DNA from: Leisingera sp. ANG1
Lineage (GTDB): Bacteria > Pseudomonadota > Alphaproteobacteria > Rhodobacterales > Rhodobacteraceae
Assembly (NCBI RefSeq): GCF_000203975.2
Contig: NZ_AFCF02000008.1
Coordinates: forward strand, 372,001 to 436,000
DNA length: 64,000 nucleotides
Direction: 5' to 3'
Numbering within the stretch: position 1 is the stretch's first letter; every line of letters begins with the position of its first letter. The notes beneath the pieces are model-generated. The model searched no databases and was not told the origin of the DNA. It saw nothing but the letters and a program-made list of their open reading frames with translations. This document shows positions 44,495 through 53,944 of the stretch, piece by piece. The translations under genes were made by a program, and so were the position numbers.

Positions 44495-45181
44495 TCACGT
44501 TCGCCTGGCTTTCGACCACGAGCAAGAACGCTTCAGTCGACAGTTGTCACAGGATGGGCTGCGCGCCTTACATACCGCGGCAGCGTAGTCGAGGACCGCC
44601 CAGTTCACCAGCTCAGGTCTCTCATGCTTCACGAGCCAAGTTGCAGCCTCTTGCAACCAAGGATCGTGGCGAATGTCGGCTAGCGAACGCGGGCGTACTA
44701 CGCGTTCTAAGACGCGAGCCATGTTTACATCTAGCAATGGCCGAACTTTCTTGTGCTGGAAAAGCAAGATCGCGTTCGAGACGTACTGCCCCACCCCAGG
44801 AATATTAGCATGTTTGAAAGCATCACTCGGGAAGACCCCGCCGTGGGCATCAGCGTAAGCCGCCAGGCCTTGAAGCGATGCCGCACGGCGCTTCCAAAGA
44901 CCGATTGGCTTCAAGTATGCTTCGAGCTCTTCGCGTTCGGCACGCGCTATTTGGCCCCACCCCGAGTACTGTCTAAAGAAGGCGTCGTACATTCGCGCAA
45001 CAGTTTCCGCTCGTGTGCGTTGGAGGAGGACTTCGACGCAGATCTTTTCAAAGGTGCTCGCACTTGGAGAGCGCCAAGGCAAGTGGCGCCCATGGCCTGA
45101 GTACCATGCGACTAGAGCGGCCCGGGTACGCGTGATACGCAATTTTTCACTTCGAGTTAGATGCGCATCGACCATATGCAC
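44495..45181 (-). CDS. HhH-GPD DNA glycosylase, probable T:G mismatch (Mig-type)
   Basis: The 228-residue endonuclease III/MutY-fold protein has the helix-hairpin-helix NIPGVGQYVSNAIL (127-140), the catalytic Asp151 (PLLDVNMARVL) and a 4Fe-4S loop with C204, C211, C214 and C220. At the residue that is Lys in Nth and Ser in MutY it has Tyr133, as in the thymine glycosylase Mig of Methanobacterium, with the same 18-residue spacing to Asp. It lacks the MutY C-terminal domain. Divergent from the methyltransferase, it would repair T:G mismatches left by deamination of 5-methylcytosine. Confidence 0.85.
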   Translation of the reverse strand: MHMVDAHLTRSEKLRITRTRAALVAWYSGHGRHLPWRSPSASTFEKICVEVLLQRTRAETVARMYDAFFRQYSGWGQIARAEREELEAYLKPIGLWKRRAASLQGLAAYADAHGGVFPSDAFKHANIPGVGQYVSNAILLFQHKKVRPLLDVNMARVLERVVRPRSLADIRHDPWLQEAATWLVKHERPELVNWAVLDYAAAVCKARSPSCDNCRLKRSCSWSKARRT

Positions 45182-45372
45182 TCAATACTTTTTCCCTTCA
45201 CAAAGTGTAGTCGATAATCCAGGACATCCAAACCCCGGAGCGTCCAGCTTGTCCCGAGGCAAACTGCCCCGCTAACCTTGCCCTCGAGCGTTGACGTGCC
45301 TGGTTTGCTCGACTAGACCAGGGCACCGCAAGCCGCTCGGCCCCGCGGAATGGCCCTTATTTGGGATGCACG
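45182..45372. promoter_or_regulatory. Divergent promoter region of glycosylase and methyltransferase
   Basis: The two genes diverge across 191 bases with no other reading frame worth calling. Their promoters must lie here, and the methyltransferase could regulate both by binding or methylating it. I did not identify a clear operator. Confidence 0.5.
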
Positions 45373-46812
45373 ATGACCAAGACCTTTACATGCGTCGACC
45401 TTTTCGCTGGCTGCGGCGGCCTTTCTCTGGGCCTGCGTGCCGCGGGTTTCAAAGAACGTCTGGCTGTCGAGAAATCTGAGATGCCAGCCGAGACCTACCA
45501 TCACAACCTCATCGCCCCGGTCGACGACGTCGAGAAGTGGAAACGTGACCACGTTGGCGCCGACTTAGCCGAGCAAGTGCGCCGTGGACTGGTGGTAAAC
45601 GAACTCGGCGCGCTCTTGGAGCGCAAGGAGCTGGTCGAGGGTATCGCAGCCGAAGGCATTGACCTCGTTGCTGGCGGCCCGCCGTGTCAGGGGTTCTCCA
45701 TGGCCGGTCGCAGAAACCCGGACGACGCGCGCAACAAGCTGCCGTGGCAGTTCTTGGAATTTGTGGAGGCAGTGAATCCCAAGGCTGTCATCATCGAGAA
45801 TGTCTCGGGCATGAAGAGCGACTTCGCCAAGCACGGGAAACGCTCGCCTTTCAAAGAGCTCCAAGAGGCCCTTCGCCAAACAGGATCGGGATACGTTGTT
45901 CAACCTCTATTGCTAAATGCACGCCATTTTGGAGCGCCGCAAAATCGGCCGCGCTTGTTCCTAGTAGGTATTTCAAGAGACATTGCGGACACGCTTGGTA
46001 TCACCACATCGAATACACTGTGGAGTTCCGCTGACGACGATGGCGCAAAAGCGCCTACGGCGGGTGGGCGCCCGGCGCTGGCCCCGAGGCGTACACACTT
46101 CAACTCTCTGGAACTCGAGTGCCTTGGGCACTATGCAGACAGGCAAAAGGAGCGCGTTGTACAGGAAGCGCTATACGATCTGCTGGACAACGAGCTTAGT
46201 CCGCGGTCACTCGACTATCAGGAATTGCTGGCGGGGCTAGACCAACACGTTACCCGCAAACAATCCAACGGCCTGAAAAACCACATCAAGCGTAGACATT
46301 CAGACAAGGTTACGAAACGCTTCGGCTTTTATCAGATAGCAGCGGAAAGAGGCGTCAACAAGCAGGTGCTGGGCCTCCCTTATCGCCACGATCTCTCCAG
46401 CGAGGCTCGCCTCGAGGCTATTCGCGACACCTACCCTGGGCCCGGCAAGGGTGGCGACGTTGATTTCCTCGAAGACGTCCAGACCTACATCCAGCACGTA
46501 CAGGAACTGGCGACAAAGAAGCATAGCCAACGTGCGCTTCGCTTGCTCGAACCTTCACCGACAGTCGTTAGCCTGCCGGATGACTTCGTGCATCCAGTGG
46601 AACCTCGAGTACCCACCGTCCGTGAATTGGCGCGCTTACAGTCGTTCCCAGACACCTTCGAATTCCGTGCCAAGGAAACGACGGGAGCGCACAAGAGACG
46701 CGTCGAGGTTCCACAGTACACTCAGGTAGGTAACGCCGTCCCGCCGCTGCTCGCAAAAGCACTAGGAGCGCACCTGCACGAGATCCTCGCTCAAGCAACC
46801 TACGAGCAGTAG
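45373..46812 (+). CDS. DNA (cytosine-5-)-methyltransferase
   Basis: The 479-residue protein carries the C5-MTase motifs in order: DLFAGCGG (9-16, SAM), GGPPCQGFS (101-109, catalytic Cys105), IENVSGM (VI), QNRPRLFLVGI (VIII), a variable target-recognition stretch, TVRELARLQSFPDTFEF (IX) and QVGNAVPPLLAKALG (X). It makes 5-methylcytosine at an unknown sequence. I prefer the ATG at 45373 to the TTG at 45361. Placed head-to-head with a mismatch glycosylase and tail-to-tail with the Dpt-like genes, it is probably the host-protecting part of the module. Confidence 0.93.
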   Translation: MTKTFTCVDLFAGCGGLSLGLRAAGFKERLAVEKSEMPAETYHHNLIAPVDDVEKWKRDHVGADLAEQVRRGLVVNELGALLERKELVEGIAAEGIDLVAGGPPCQGFSMAGRRNPDDARNKLPWQFLEFVEAVNPKAVIIENVSGMKSDFAKHGKRSPFKELQEALRQTGSGYVVQPLLLNARHFGAPQNRPRLFLVGISRDIADTLGITTSNTLWSSADDDGAKAPTAGGRPALAPRRTHFNSLELECLGHYADRQKERVVQEALYDLLDNELSPRSLDYQELLAGLDQHVTRKQSNGLKNHIKRRHSDKVTKRFGFYQIAAERGVNKQVLGLPYRHDLSSEARLEAIRDTYPGPGKGGDVDFLEDVQTYIQHVQELATKKHSQRALRLLEPSPTVVSLPDDFVHPVEPRVPTVRELARLQSFPDTFEFRAKETTGAHKRRVEVPQYTQVGNAVPPLLAKALGAHLHEILAQATYEQ

Positions 46813-46817
46813 GTGGG

Positions 46818-46850
46818 TGGGCCAAGCCGAGTGCTGCTCTGCTTGGCCCA
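46818..46850. terminator. Shared stem-loop between convergent methyltransferase and DptH-like genes
   Basis: TGGGCCAAGC (46818-46827) pairs perfectly with GCTTGGCCCA (46841-46850) over a 13-base loop, in the 42-base gap between the two converging genes. T-runs are weak on both sides, so bidirectional termination is likely but not certain. Confidence 0.6.
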
Positions 46851-46854
46851 GCGC

Positions 46855-49800
46855 CTACCTTTTGAGTGAGAAGAAGGGTTGCCCCTTCATCAACACACCC
46901 TCGTTATTGTTGTTCATACAACGGTAATAGGCCCAGTGCGTCTGCAACTTGGTCACCTCAGTAACCATGTCTCCCACATTGCTCCGGAAACCAATCCCCT
47001 CGAACTGCTTGGCCGTAGCGTTACGCACGTTGTGAACGACCCAAGTCGAGAGTGCCTCTGCCCAGTTGTAGCTTCGCGTGTTGAAGTGCGAGAGGTATTG
47101 CGACGAAAGGATGACTCCCATGCCGAACTCCCGCCCTTCGAGCATCAATTTCATTAGCACTTCGAAGTCCCGTCCCATTGCGTGGTGCGCTTCGTCGATC
47201 AAAACGAACGAGTCCACGAAACGTCGGCTCTTCCCGTCGCCGCCAGTGATAAAGGGCTTTTTCTCCCGCGTTTTCATGTAGTCGGTGTACAGGTTGTCGA
47301 GGAACATCGTGGCAACGATGTCCACGATATCCTGTCCTGCACCCGAGATGCCCGAAAGGTTCAATACCGTACTGCGGTCGAATAGCTCCACGAAAGAACG
47401 CGTCTTGGACGGATCGCTCTCGAAGATCATCAAGTCAACGAGCATTCGCAGCACGGAAATCACGCTATCGTTTTTACCAAGTTCTTGGTAGGCCGCGTAA
47501 ACATCATTAATCGTCGGAAAAGAACCGTGGGGCGCCGAACTATATGCTGCGATAACACACCCGTATAGGTCATTTCGCTGGACGACACCTATGTTGGAAA
47601 TTCGGCGAAGGAGATCGCTGAAGAAATTCGCGCGCCGGACGCGTTCCATCTGGATGCTACCGTCCAACCGGTCAGTGTTGATCGCAAAGAAGTTGATAGG
47701 CAAGGGAGCCTTGGCTGGGTCCAAAACCTGCGCTCCGAGTGCAACCGGGTACTCTTTCTCGGAGTAGTCCCGCTTGTAATCAAAGATGAAAACCTTAGGG
47801 GCCGTTCCACGGTTGGCCGATGCCGAATTCGCGATCTGGTAGACCAACGATTTCAAGAACTGCGTCTTGCCCGTCCCTAGGTCGCCAACGACACCGATGT
47901 TCATCTGACTCAGTGAGGTCTCGCTTAGCTTGAGATGGATTGTCCGTTGCGTGCTGCCATGCGAGTAGTGCCCAACTAGGACCTCTATGCCCGCGTCGGC
48001 GGAAACATCCGCGGGTGCCAGCGTTGCCGAGGAAACCTGCTTTGTCGCCACTTCGGATTGCACTTTCACCGGCTCGCCCGCCCCGCGTACTGTAGGAGCC
48101 GCCGTGTTAGACGAGGCCACCTGCTCAGGTTGCTCCACTTCTGGCTCCGCCTCCTCTACCGGGGTAGGCTCGTTCGCCGAAACAGGCTGTCCAGTTCCTT
48201 CCGGGTTCGCCAAGGGGGCAAGGGCCTCCGCGTGGGCTTTCTTTCCCGGCAGGCCAGGCATTGTGCCAGCGCGTTCCAGCACGCCGTCTATCACGTCAGT
48301 GATCGCGACCTGCACGTGCCCTCCAACACTTGGGATGTTGAAAGCTGCTGGGTCAATGAGAACTCCGCCCGGTTCGCGACCCTCTGCAAAAAACAGGTCA
48401 AACGGGTCACCTTCCTCTGTGCGGCCACCGACCTGGAACCATAGGACGGTTCCACTTTCAGCGACGATCCGCGAATTTGATGATGCAACCGATCCAAGTA
48501 TCTGCGCTTCTAGTGCAGAATCGCTATTCGCTACCGATGGCCGCAAGGAAAGTGCGGCCTCCAAGAAGCTTGCGAACGCGGCCCAGGGCAAGACGCGGGC
48601 GCCCGCGGCATCAAGGTTCTTGGAAACTTGGCTCAGAACTTTGAACGTGCTTTCCAGTTGCTCGAGTGGGTCCTCGAGCTTGTTCCGCGCCGGGAACCGG
48701 CTGCTATGCCCGGTTCTCATTTTCACCTCGACCGGATGCATTCGAACCGTGCCGTTGCCCGCGTCGTCGACCATTGCGCTCAGCAAAAGCAGGTCCGCGC
48801 GCCGTTGGTCATCCGGTGTACGGGCGCCTTCTCCGAGGAGATCCAGCAGCGGGTAAACCGAATCCATGGGGACAACGCAGCGAATCTCACCTGGCGCAGC
48901 AGCCCCTTCCCAGTTCGCAAGCCCCCTAAATGCAAGGTTAAACCCGATAGCGCCGAGACTCTGGGTGTGCCCCATCGTCAGCAGCGACGAGAGGCCTACG
49001 CCCCGCATGCCGAGGCTGGTGATAACCTCGGTTGCATCCTCGTCCTTGTTGTGCACGCCGCAGTCGCCGAGAACACGCTTGATTTCGGTCGTGAGCGTTT
49101 TCGAAGGTTTGGCCAAGACCGTGTAGGGATGGGTCGAAGAAATAGCGGAGATCGCGTTTTTTTGGCGTTGCCGCGAAAGAAACGCCGGTCTCCATTCCCA
49201 CAGGGCCACGTCGGCACGGGACGCGCGGAGCTGAGAGGACAAGACCGCCGGGCTCAAGTTGCGGTTGCCAGTGATCGTCCACTTTGCATTCTCGCCCAGC
49301 ATGCGGTCACCTAGCTGCAAACGAGCCTCCATTCGGCACGCTTCCCCAGCGAGCTGCAAGCCCTCCAGCTTAGCAAGCACAGCGGAAAAACTCGCCAGCC
49401 CAGCAAAGGAGCGCCTCTCGATCCCCAGTCCAAAAGTCGACACACTATCGCTGGCGTGCGCCAACTGCCACGATCGAAAACGGTTCACAGGGAGGTTGGG
49501 CCCCGCGGTACAAGTGGCTTCAGTCTTCTCCTTGGCTACGTCCGTGCGTACGGTAACGACGCTGTCTTCAACAAATTGCAAGTCGACGTGGTGCTGGGTG
49601 AGAGACCCGGCATCTTCAGTCATCCATTCAAAGGGGGGCAAACTTCCACCGTCGCGGGCGTCACCCACGTCCTGAAGCCTAGCGAGAACACGGCTAGAAC
49701 TTGGCGGCGTTCCCTTTCTCTCGCTCGAGTCCACGATGCGAATCCCGCCAGGAAGCAGGCCTTCGCGTTCGCTCAGCAGGTTGACCGACGCGGCGATAAT

Positions 49801-52467
49801 CGCGTCATCGGTTTCTTCGAAGCGCTTGCCTCCTCTGGGCGCGGCAAGGCCAATTCGCAGATGCTGCGACGCGGGGAAAACCCGGAGGTAATCACGCAAG
49901 GCAGAGGACACCCCCCCTCGATCGAGGCCAGAAGGCGTTCCGAACGGCAAGTCCAGACCAAGCAACTTTAGGGACTGAGCCTGATTCGCTACCTCGAGCG
50001 GGAGGCTCGAAAGCATGCTCCATCCAACAAACATTTCCTGCGGCCCTGGGGCAAGCCCCGTGGACACCCAGGTCATACCCGTGTCCGTAGATGGGCCCGC
50101 CTCGGGGAACATCTCACCGTCGATGAACCGCAGGAAGGACCGTGAGACCTTGCCGAACACCGGGTCGTGGTTGATTTCCCCTCCAGCGGCCTGGACGCTC
50201 CACGCCCAGGCCAAGCGAACTGGGTGCAACGGCGACAGCAACACGCCCTTTGCCTGCCCCAACTGCGTGTCGAACAGCAGGGCAGAGAAAGGGTACGCAG
50301 CCCAGGAATTTGCCCGCGCACCCTTCGCCAGTTCCAAAATCGCACCGTAGGCCTCGATGTAAGCCTCGACCTTCTCGCGCGCGACGGTGCGTAGGTCCAA
50401 TGTGCTCGGTAGGGCGCGTACGGATTGCAGGCCAATCACAGGCTCATTGCCTAGCCCGAGGTTCAGGAAGGCTCTCCAAAAGCGATCCGCCGCAAGGGAG
50501 GCGGAGATATCCATTGGAAAAGTGACCGACCGCGCGCCATCAGTGTTCGTGAAGGCACCGAGCCCGTCATCCCATTGAAGGGAGGTTGCCCCCGGTCTTC
50601 TCCCGGCCTCGACGAGGCAACTTCCGAGGCATGCGCGGAACTGGTCACTTGGAGCGTCCAGAATTGCCTGATCGCGGAACCACTTCTCGAGATCTCCCCG
50701 CGGATCCAGCTCCATCTCTTCGTTCAGATCTTCGCTTGCGGCAATCACGGGCTCCGCCATGAACGCCGCGAGGAAAGGGTTGACTTGACCATTCTCGACG
50801 AGCGGAACGGTAATGTTGACCGTCTTGCCACCTAGATCGACAACAGGGTCGGCAGGCTGGCCGGTCAAATCGTAATAGTTGATAAAATCCGATTTGGTTC
50901 CTTCTGTCGGCTTGAGCTTTCCCCCTCCCACCCATGCCGGGTTTTTCACGTCTCCTACCACAACCAGTTCCGCCGTGCCGCCCTTGTCAGAAAGGGTCAA
51001 GTCTCGGTCGGGCGTACCGCCTTCGGGTTCGACTAGCGTGTTGTCACCATCAACGGCAAGAAACACGTCGCCCGAGAAGCTGGGCACTTGCCCTTTACCC
51101 TTACCCGTTGCTTCGACGACAAGCACACTGGGCACAACTGGGTTAGGCGAGAAGAGCTTCAACTCGAAGCTTTCGCGGAACTGCGAGCCCAATGTGGTCC
51201 GCGATGGGCTAACCGAAAGCGTAAAGGGTTTCTCACGCCACTTGCCGCCTTTCATGGCGATCTTCCGAGTCAGTTCGAACTCCAGTTCCAAAGCCCCGTC
51301 AACGGTGACGCAGGAAACGACCGTCGCCGCGCATGCACTCGCGGGCCTGCATTCCAACTTGGCACTTGGCTTATCGCCGGGATCGACCTCAAGCCGCAGC
51401 TTGTAGTAGCCGAGCAAAACGGTTCCGTCGTCTCGGCGAACCGGGGCAGCGGGAGGCAAGACATGGTCAACGCCGCGCCATTCAAGCCGGGGCATTTCCT
51501 TTTCCCCGCCGTTTCCTAGGGCCCAGAACTGGTAGTCGACCTCACCCTTCTTAGGCCTATCAAAAAACGCGGCTTCCGACGTTCCGGCCCAAGCATCCAA
51601 CCGTTCCTGTCCCCGCGATTTCCCGTGGAAGGCCAAGGCAAGCAGGCCATGCCCAAGCGAAGCTCGGCTTGCGACGAAGCCGGACCAGTCCAGCTTAGCC
51701 AACGGATGCTCTTCACCCTCTCCGTCGCTCTCCTGCACGCCCAGAAGCGAGAGCTCGATATCGTCGATCTCGCTCCATCCCTGCTGCACAATTTTCGCGT
51801 AATCTGACGGCCTATGATTCGACGCAAATCCCTCCTTCGACTTCGGCCGTGGCAGGCCCGCGCTGGCAAAAACCAAGAGGATCTCCCGGTTGGGAAGATC
51901 CCAAGGAAAGATTTTCAGGCCTAGCTCGAGGGCGTCGCAGAGCATGTCTAGATGTAGCCAGAACGCTTCTGTCCAACGCTTCTCCCCGTTCCCGGCTTCG
52001 CGATAAGCGGCGGCCAGGAAAGTAAAGACCGTCTGCAGAGCATTGGCCATTTCCGCCGTGTGAAAATCAAACTGCCGCGCCAAGATGTCGGCGGCTTGGC
52101 GCGCAATATCCGGTGCCTGCAAGATCGCCTGTTCGTCCGAGCTTAGCCCGCCAGGCAGGCCTCCAACCAAAACATCTCGGAAGGTTTCCAGCGATTTCAA
52201 CTCGCGCACATCGCCTTCTGTGGCAATGAGCAAGATTGAGGCCGCGGTCTCTCCGCCTTCTGGCGTACGGTAAGAGATGGCTTCACCCAGTGACAATTCA
52301 CCGGGCGCTGACCCTAAGCGCACTGGTGTTCCGCCGAGATCAGCCAATGCCGCGGAGAGGTCGGCCTTGAAAGCAGAGGGCAGTCCACGTGGGAGGATAA
52401 TCTTCGCCAACCCTTGGTTCTGGGCGCAGGCGCTCGCGATTGCCTCGGGGAGTAATTTTCTCTTCAT
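46855..52467 (-). CDS. DptH-like large protein: nuclease domain plus HerA-type ATPase
   Basis: The 1870-residue protein ends with a HerA/FtsK-type ATPase: Walker A GDLGTGKTQ at 1528-1536 (Lys1534), Walker B VLIDEAHHA near residue 1755, and a sensor-like VILSSQYLSHF. Upstream, ADLLLLSAMVDDAGNG...PVEVKMRTG fits a PD-(D/E)xK nuclease (Asp1225 or Asp1234, Glu1247, Lys1249). The first 1200 residues have no motif I can name. Size and layout resemble DptH, the ATPase of phosphorothioation-dependent restriction. It follows the DptG-like gene by two bases. An equally large ATPase of another restriction family remains possible. Confidence 0.7.
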   Translation of the reverse strand: MKRKLLPEAIASACAQNQGLAKIILPRGLPSAFKADLSAALADLGGTPVRLGSAPGELSLGEAISYRTPEGGETAASILLIATEGDVRELKSLETFRDVLVGGLPGGLSSDEQAILQAPDIARQAADILARQFDFHTAEMANALQTVFTFLAAAYREAGNGEKRWTEAFWLHLDMLCDALELGLKIFPWDLPNREILLVFASAGLPRPKSKEGFASNHRPSDYAKIVQQGWSEIDDIELSLLGVQESDGEGEEHPLAKLDWSGFVASRASLGHGLLALAFHGKSRGQERLDAWAGTSEAAFFDRPKKGEVDYQFWALGNGGEKEMPRLEWRGVDHVLPPAAPVRRDDGTVLLGYYKLRLEVDPGDKPSAKLECRPASACAATVVSCVTVDGALELEFELTRKIAMKGGKWREKPFTLSVSPSRTTLGSQFRESFELKLFSPNPVVPSVLVVEATGKGKGQVPSFSGDVFLAVDGDNTLVEPEGGTPDRDLTLSDKGGTAELVVVGDVKNPAWVGGGKLKPTEGTKSDFINYYDLTGQPADPVVDLGGKTVNITVPLVENGQVNPFLAAFMAEPVIAASEDLNEEMELDPRGDLEKWFRDQAILDAPSDQFRACLGSCLVEAGRRPGATSLQWDDGLGAFTNTDGARSVTFPMDISASLAADRFWRAFLNLGLGNEPVIGLQSVRALPSTLDLRTVAREKVEAYIEAYGAILELAKGARANSWAAYPFSALLFDTQLGQAKGVLLSPLHPVRLAWAWSVQAAGGEINHDPVFGKVSRSFLRFIDGEMFPEAGPSTDTGMTWVSTGLAPGPQEMFVGWSMLSSLPLEVANQAQSLKLLGLDLPFGTPSGLDRGGVSSALRDYLRVFPASQHLRIGLAAPRGGKRFEETDDAIIAASVNLLSEREGLLPGGIRIVDSSERKGTPPSSSRVLARLQDVGDARDGGSLPPFEWMTEDAGSLTQHHVDLQFVEDSVVTVRTDVAKEKTEATCTAGPNLPVNRFRSWQLAHASDSVSTFGLGIERRSFAGLASFSAVLAKLEGLQLAGEACRMEARLQLGDRMLGENAKWTITGNRNLSPAVLSSQLRASRADVALWEWRPAFLSRQRQKNAISAISSTHPYTVLAKPSKTLTTEIKRVLGDCGVHNKDEDATEVITSLGMRGVGLSSLLTMGHTQSLGAIGFNLAFRGLANWEGAAAPGEIRCVVPMDSVYPLLDLLGEGARTPDDQRRADLLLLSAMVDDAGNGTVRMHPVEVKMRTGHSSRFPARNKLEDPLEQLESTFKVLSQVSKNLDAAGARVLPWAAFASFLEAALSLRPSVANSDSALEAQILGSVASSNSRIVAESGTVLWFQVGGRTEEGDPFDLFFAEGREPGGVLIDPAAFNIPSVGGHVQVAITDVIDGVLERAGTMPGLPGKKAHAEALAPLANPEGTGQPVSANEPTPVEEAEPEVEQPEQVASSNTAAPTVRGAGEPVKVQSEVATKQVSSATLAPADVSADAGIEVLVGHYSHGSTQRTIHLKLSETSLSQMNIGVVGDLGTGKTQFLKSLVYQIANSASANRGTAPKVFIFDYKRDYSEKEYPVALGAQVLDPAKAPLPINFFAINTDRLDGSIQMERVRRANFFSDLLRRISNIGVVQRNDLYGCVIAAYSSAPHGSFPTINDVYAAYQELGKNDSVISVLRMLVDLMIFESDPSKTRSFVELFDRSTVLNLSGISGAGQDIVDIVATMFLDNLYTDYMKTREKKPFITGGDGKSRRFVDSFVLIDEAHHAMGRDFEVLMKLMLEGREFGMGVILSSQYLSHFNTRSYNWAEALSTWVVHNVRNATAKQFEGIGFRSNVGDMVTEVTKLQTHWAYYRCMNNNNEGVLMKGQPFFSLKR

Positions 52468-52469
52468 TT

Positions 52470-53933
52470 TTAGAATCCTGGCATGATCTCGAGTGCATCG
52501 TCCGCGTCGTGGCTACTACGGGCTAGGCCGTAACTTTCGAGGCGAGAAACGAGCGTTCTCTGTGATGCATCGATCCCGATCGAAGCAAGCGCTGAGGTGA
52601 GGTCTGTCATCCGGGACAGCTGCCCCGGCCCTCTGGCTTGTAGACTACTGATTGTGACCAGCCATTCCTGGCCCGGCTCTACCCATGTATACTTGCCCGC
52701 CGACTTCAGAAGCGCGTACAGATCTTGCTCACCGTCGCTGGACCGTGCCAGCAAGGAGTACCTGATGGTTTCCCATGTGTTGTTCGCGGTCCCCGACTTC
52801 TTCGCGGCCATCGCGGCCCCCACTTCTTGCTCGAACCCGGAGCGGCCCTTGCACACTTTTCGGGCCGCCTGTAGCCAAGAAGTCAAGCCATTTCCCTCTT
52901 GATCGAACTCGGCAAACGCGGGAACCGCCTCGCCATCCTCCGACACGAGATCATTGATGAGCTCCCTGCAGGCGCTTCCGGAATCAGCTAGTTGGCGAAC
53001 AATCGGCCCAACGTCAGCGGCGCTCTTCTGCATGAGATCATCCCAAGAGAAGAGCCGATTGCTGTCGTCCATCATCGACCGAACGGCGTCTCCCGCATCT
53101 TCCTCGGTAATCAGAGCGGCACATAGCCGACGGTAGAGGTGCATCTCGAACATAAACCCAGTCGCCAAGGCGGTCCGAGCCACACAAGATGCCCAGTCTG
53201 TCCAGCGACGGCGCGGCATCTGGTCAACCCATCCCCGTTCGCAAAGATTGTCCCAGGCTCCTGCAAACCACGAGTACGGGGTGTTGCTGGGCAGCCAACG
53301 CGGCTGACGGAGATCCTTGATCACATGAGAGGGGCCGTGCTGCTTCACGGTTTGGACGATGGCGTCCATGTCACCAGGAGTCACTCCTGCAAAGAAATCC
53401 CGGATCCATGCGGGCATCCCACCACCCGAGGGCGACATGACCGCACTTGTCCAACCAGCAGCAACAGACGTTTTCCCACCGCCGAGCGCGTACATCTTCT
53501 CTAGGTTCAGCGCCAAGTTAGCTGGGTTTCTCTTACCCGTTATACCACGTAGATCCTGCAAGAGTGCGGTTTCGATACTAAGAGGCGTCGCTGCCGACCG
53601 AAGGGCTTTGCTCGAATACGGTGCTTCAAGCTCCTCTAGGAGGATCGAAACGACTTTCGCGGCACTGTTACGGTCGCGCGCTTTCCTCCCATTGACTAGG
53701 GCCGTGCAGAGGTCTTCGAATTTCTTCGATCCGTGCTCCGGCCTCGTGAACTCGAAACCGGCCTTTGCCTTGGCGCTCAACTCCCCGTAGGCATAGCCAG
53801 CAAAACCGGCTTTTTTCTCTTGTCGCTTGTTTACATTCCTCTCGACCGACCACGCCAGCTCGGACATGAACAGTTCCCGCGAAGGCGGGTATTCAGGTCG
53901 ATTAAGTCCGAACAACGAGACATTCTTTGCCAT
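52470..53933 (-). CDS. DptG-like middle component
   Basis: A 487-residue protein with no catalytic motif that I can identify. It has mostly helical, polar sequence with a Gly-rich turn (MYALGGGKTSVAAGW near residue 145) that is not a P-loop. Its identity is inferred from position between the DptF-like and DptH-like genes and from its length. AAGGAG, overlapping the upstream TAA, precedes its ATG. Its stop lies two bases before the next start, so the three proteins are made together. Confidence 0.55.
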   Translation of the reverse strand: MAKNVSLFGLNRPEYPPSRELFMSELAWSVERNVNKRQEKKAGFAGYAYGELSAKAKAGFEFTRPEHGSKKFEDLCTALVNGRKARDRNSAAKVVSILLEELEAPYSSKALRSAATPLSIETALLQDLRGITGKRNPANLALNLEKMYALGGGKTSVAAGWTSAVMSPSGGGMPAWIRDFFAGVTPGDMDAIVQTVKQHGPSHVIKDLRQPRWLPSNTPYSWFAGAWDNLCERGWVDQMPRRRWTDWASCVARTALATGFMFEMHLYRRLCAALITEEDAGDAVRSMMDDSNRLFSWDDLMQKSAADVGPIVRQLADSGSACRELINDLVSEDGEAVPAFAEFDQEGNGLTSWLQAARKVCKGRSGFEQEVGAAMAAKKSGTANNTWETIRYSLLARSSDGEQDLYALLKSAGKYTWVEPGQEWLVTISSLQARGPGQLSRMTDLTSALASIGIDASQRTLVSRLESYGLARSSHDADDALEIMPGF

Positions 53934-53944
53934 CGAAAAACTCC

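Noticed and set aside
44495-45181. The gene beside the methyltransferase as Vsr endonuclease
   Set aside because: The sequence has the HhH, Asp and 4Fe-4S features of a glycosylase and none of the Vsr motifs.
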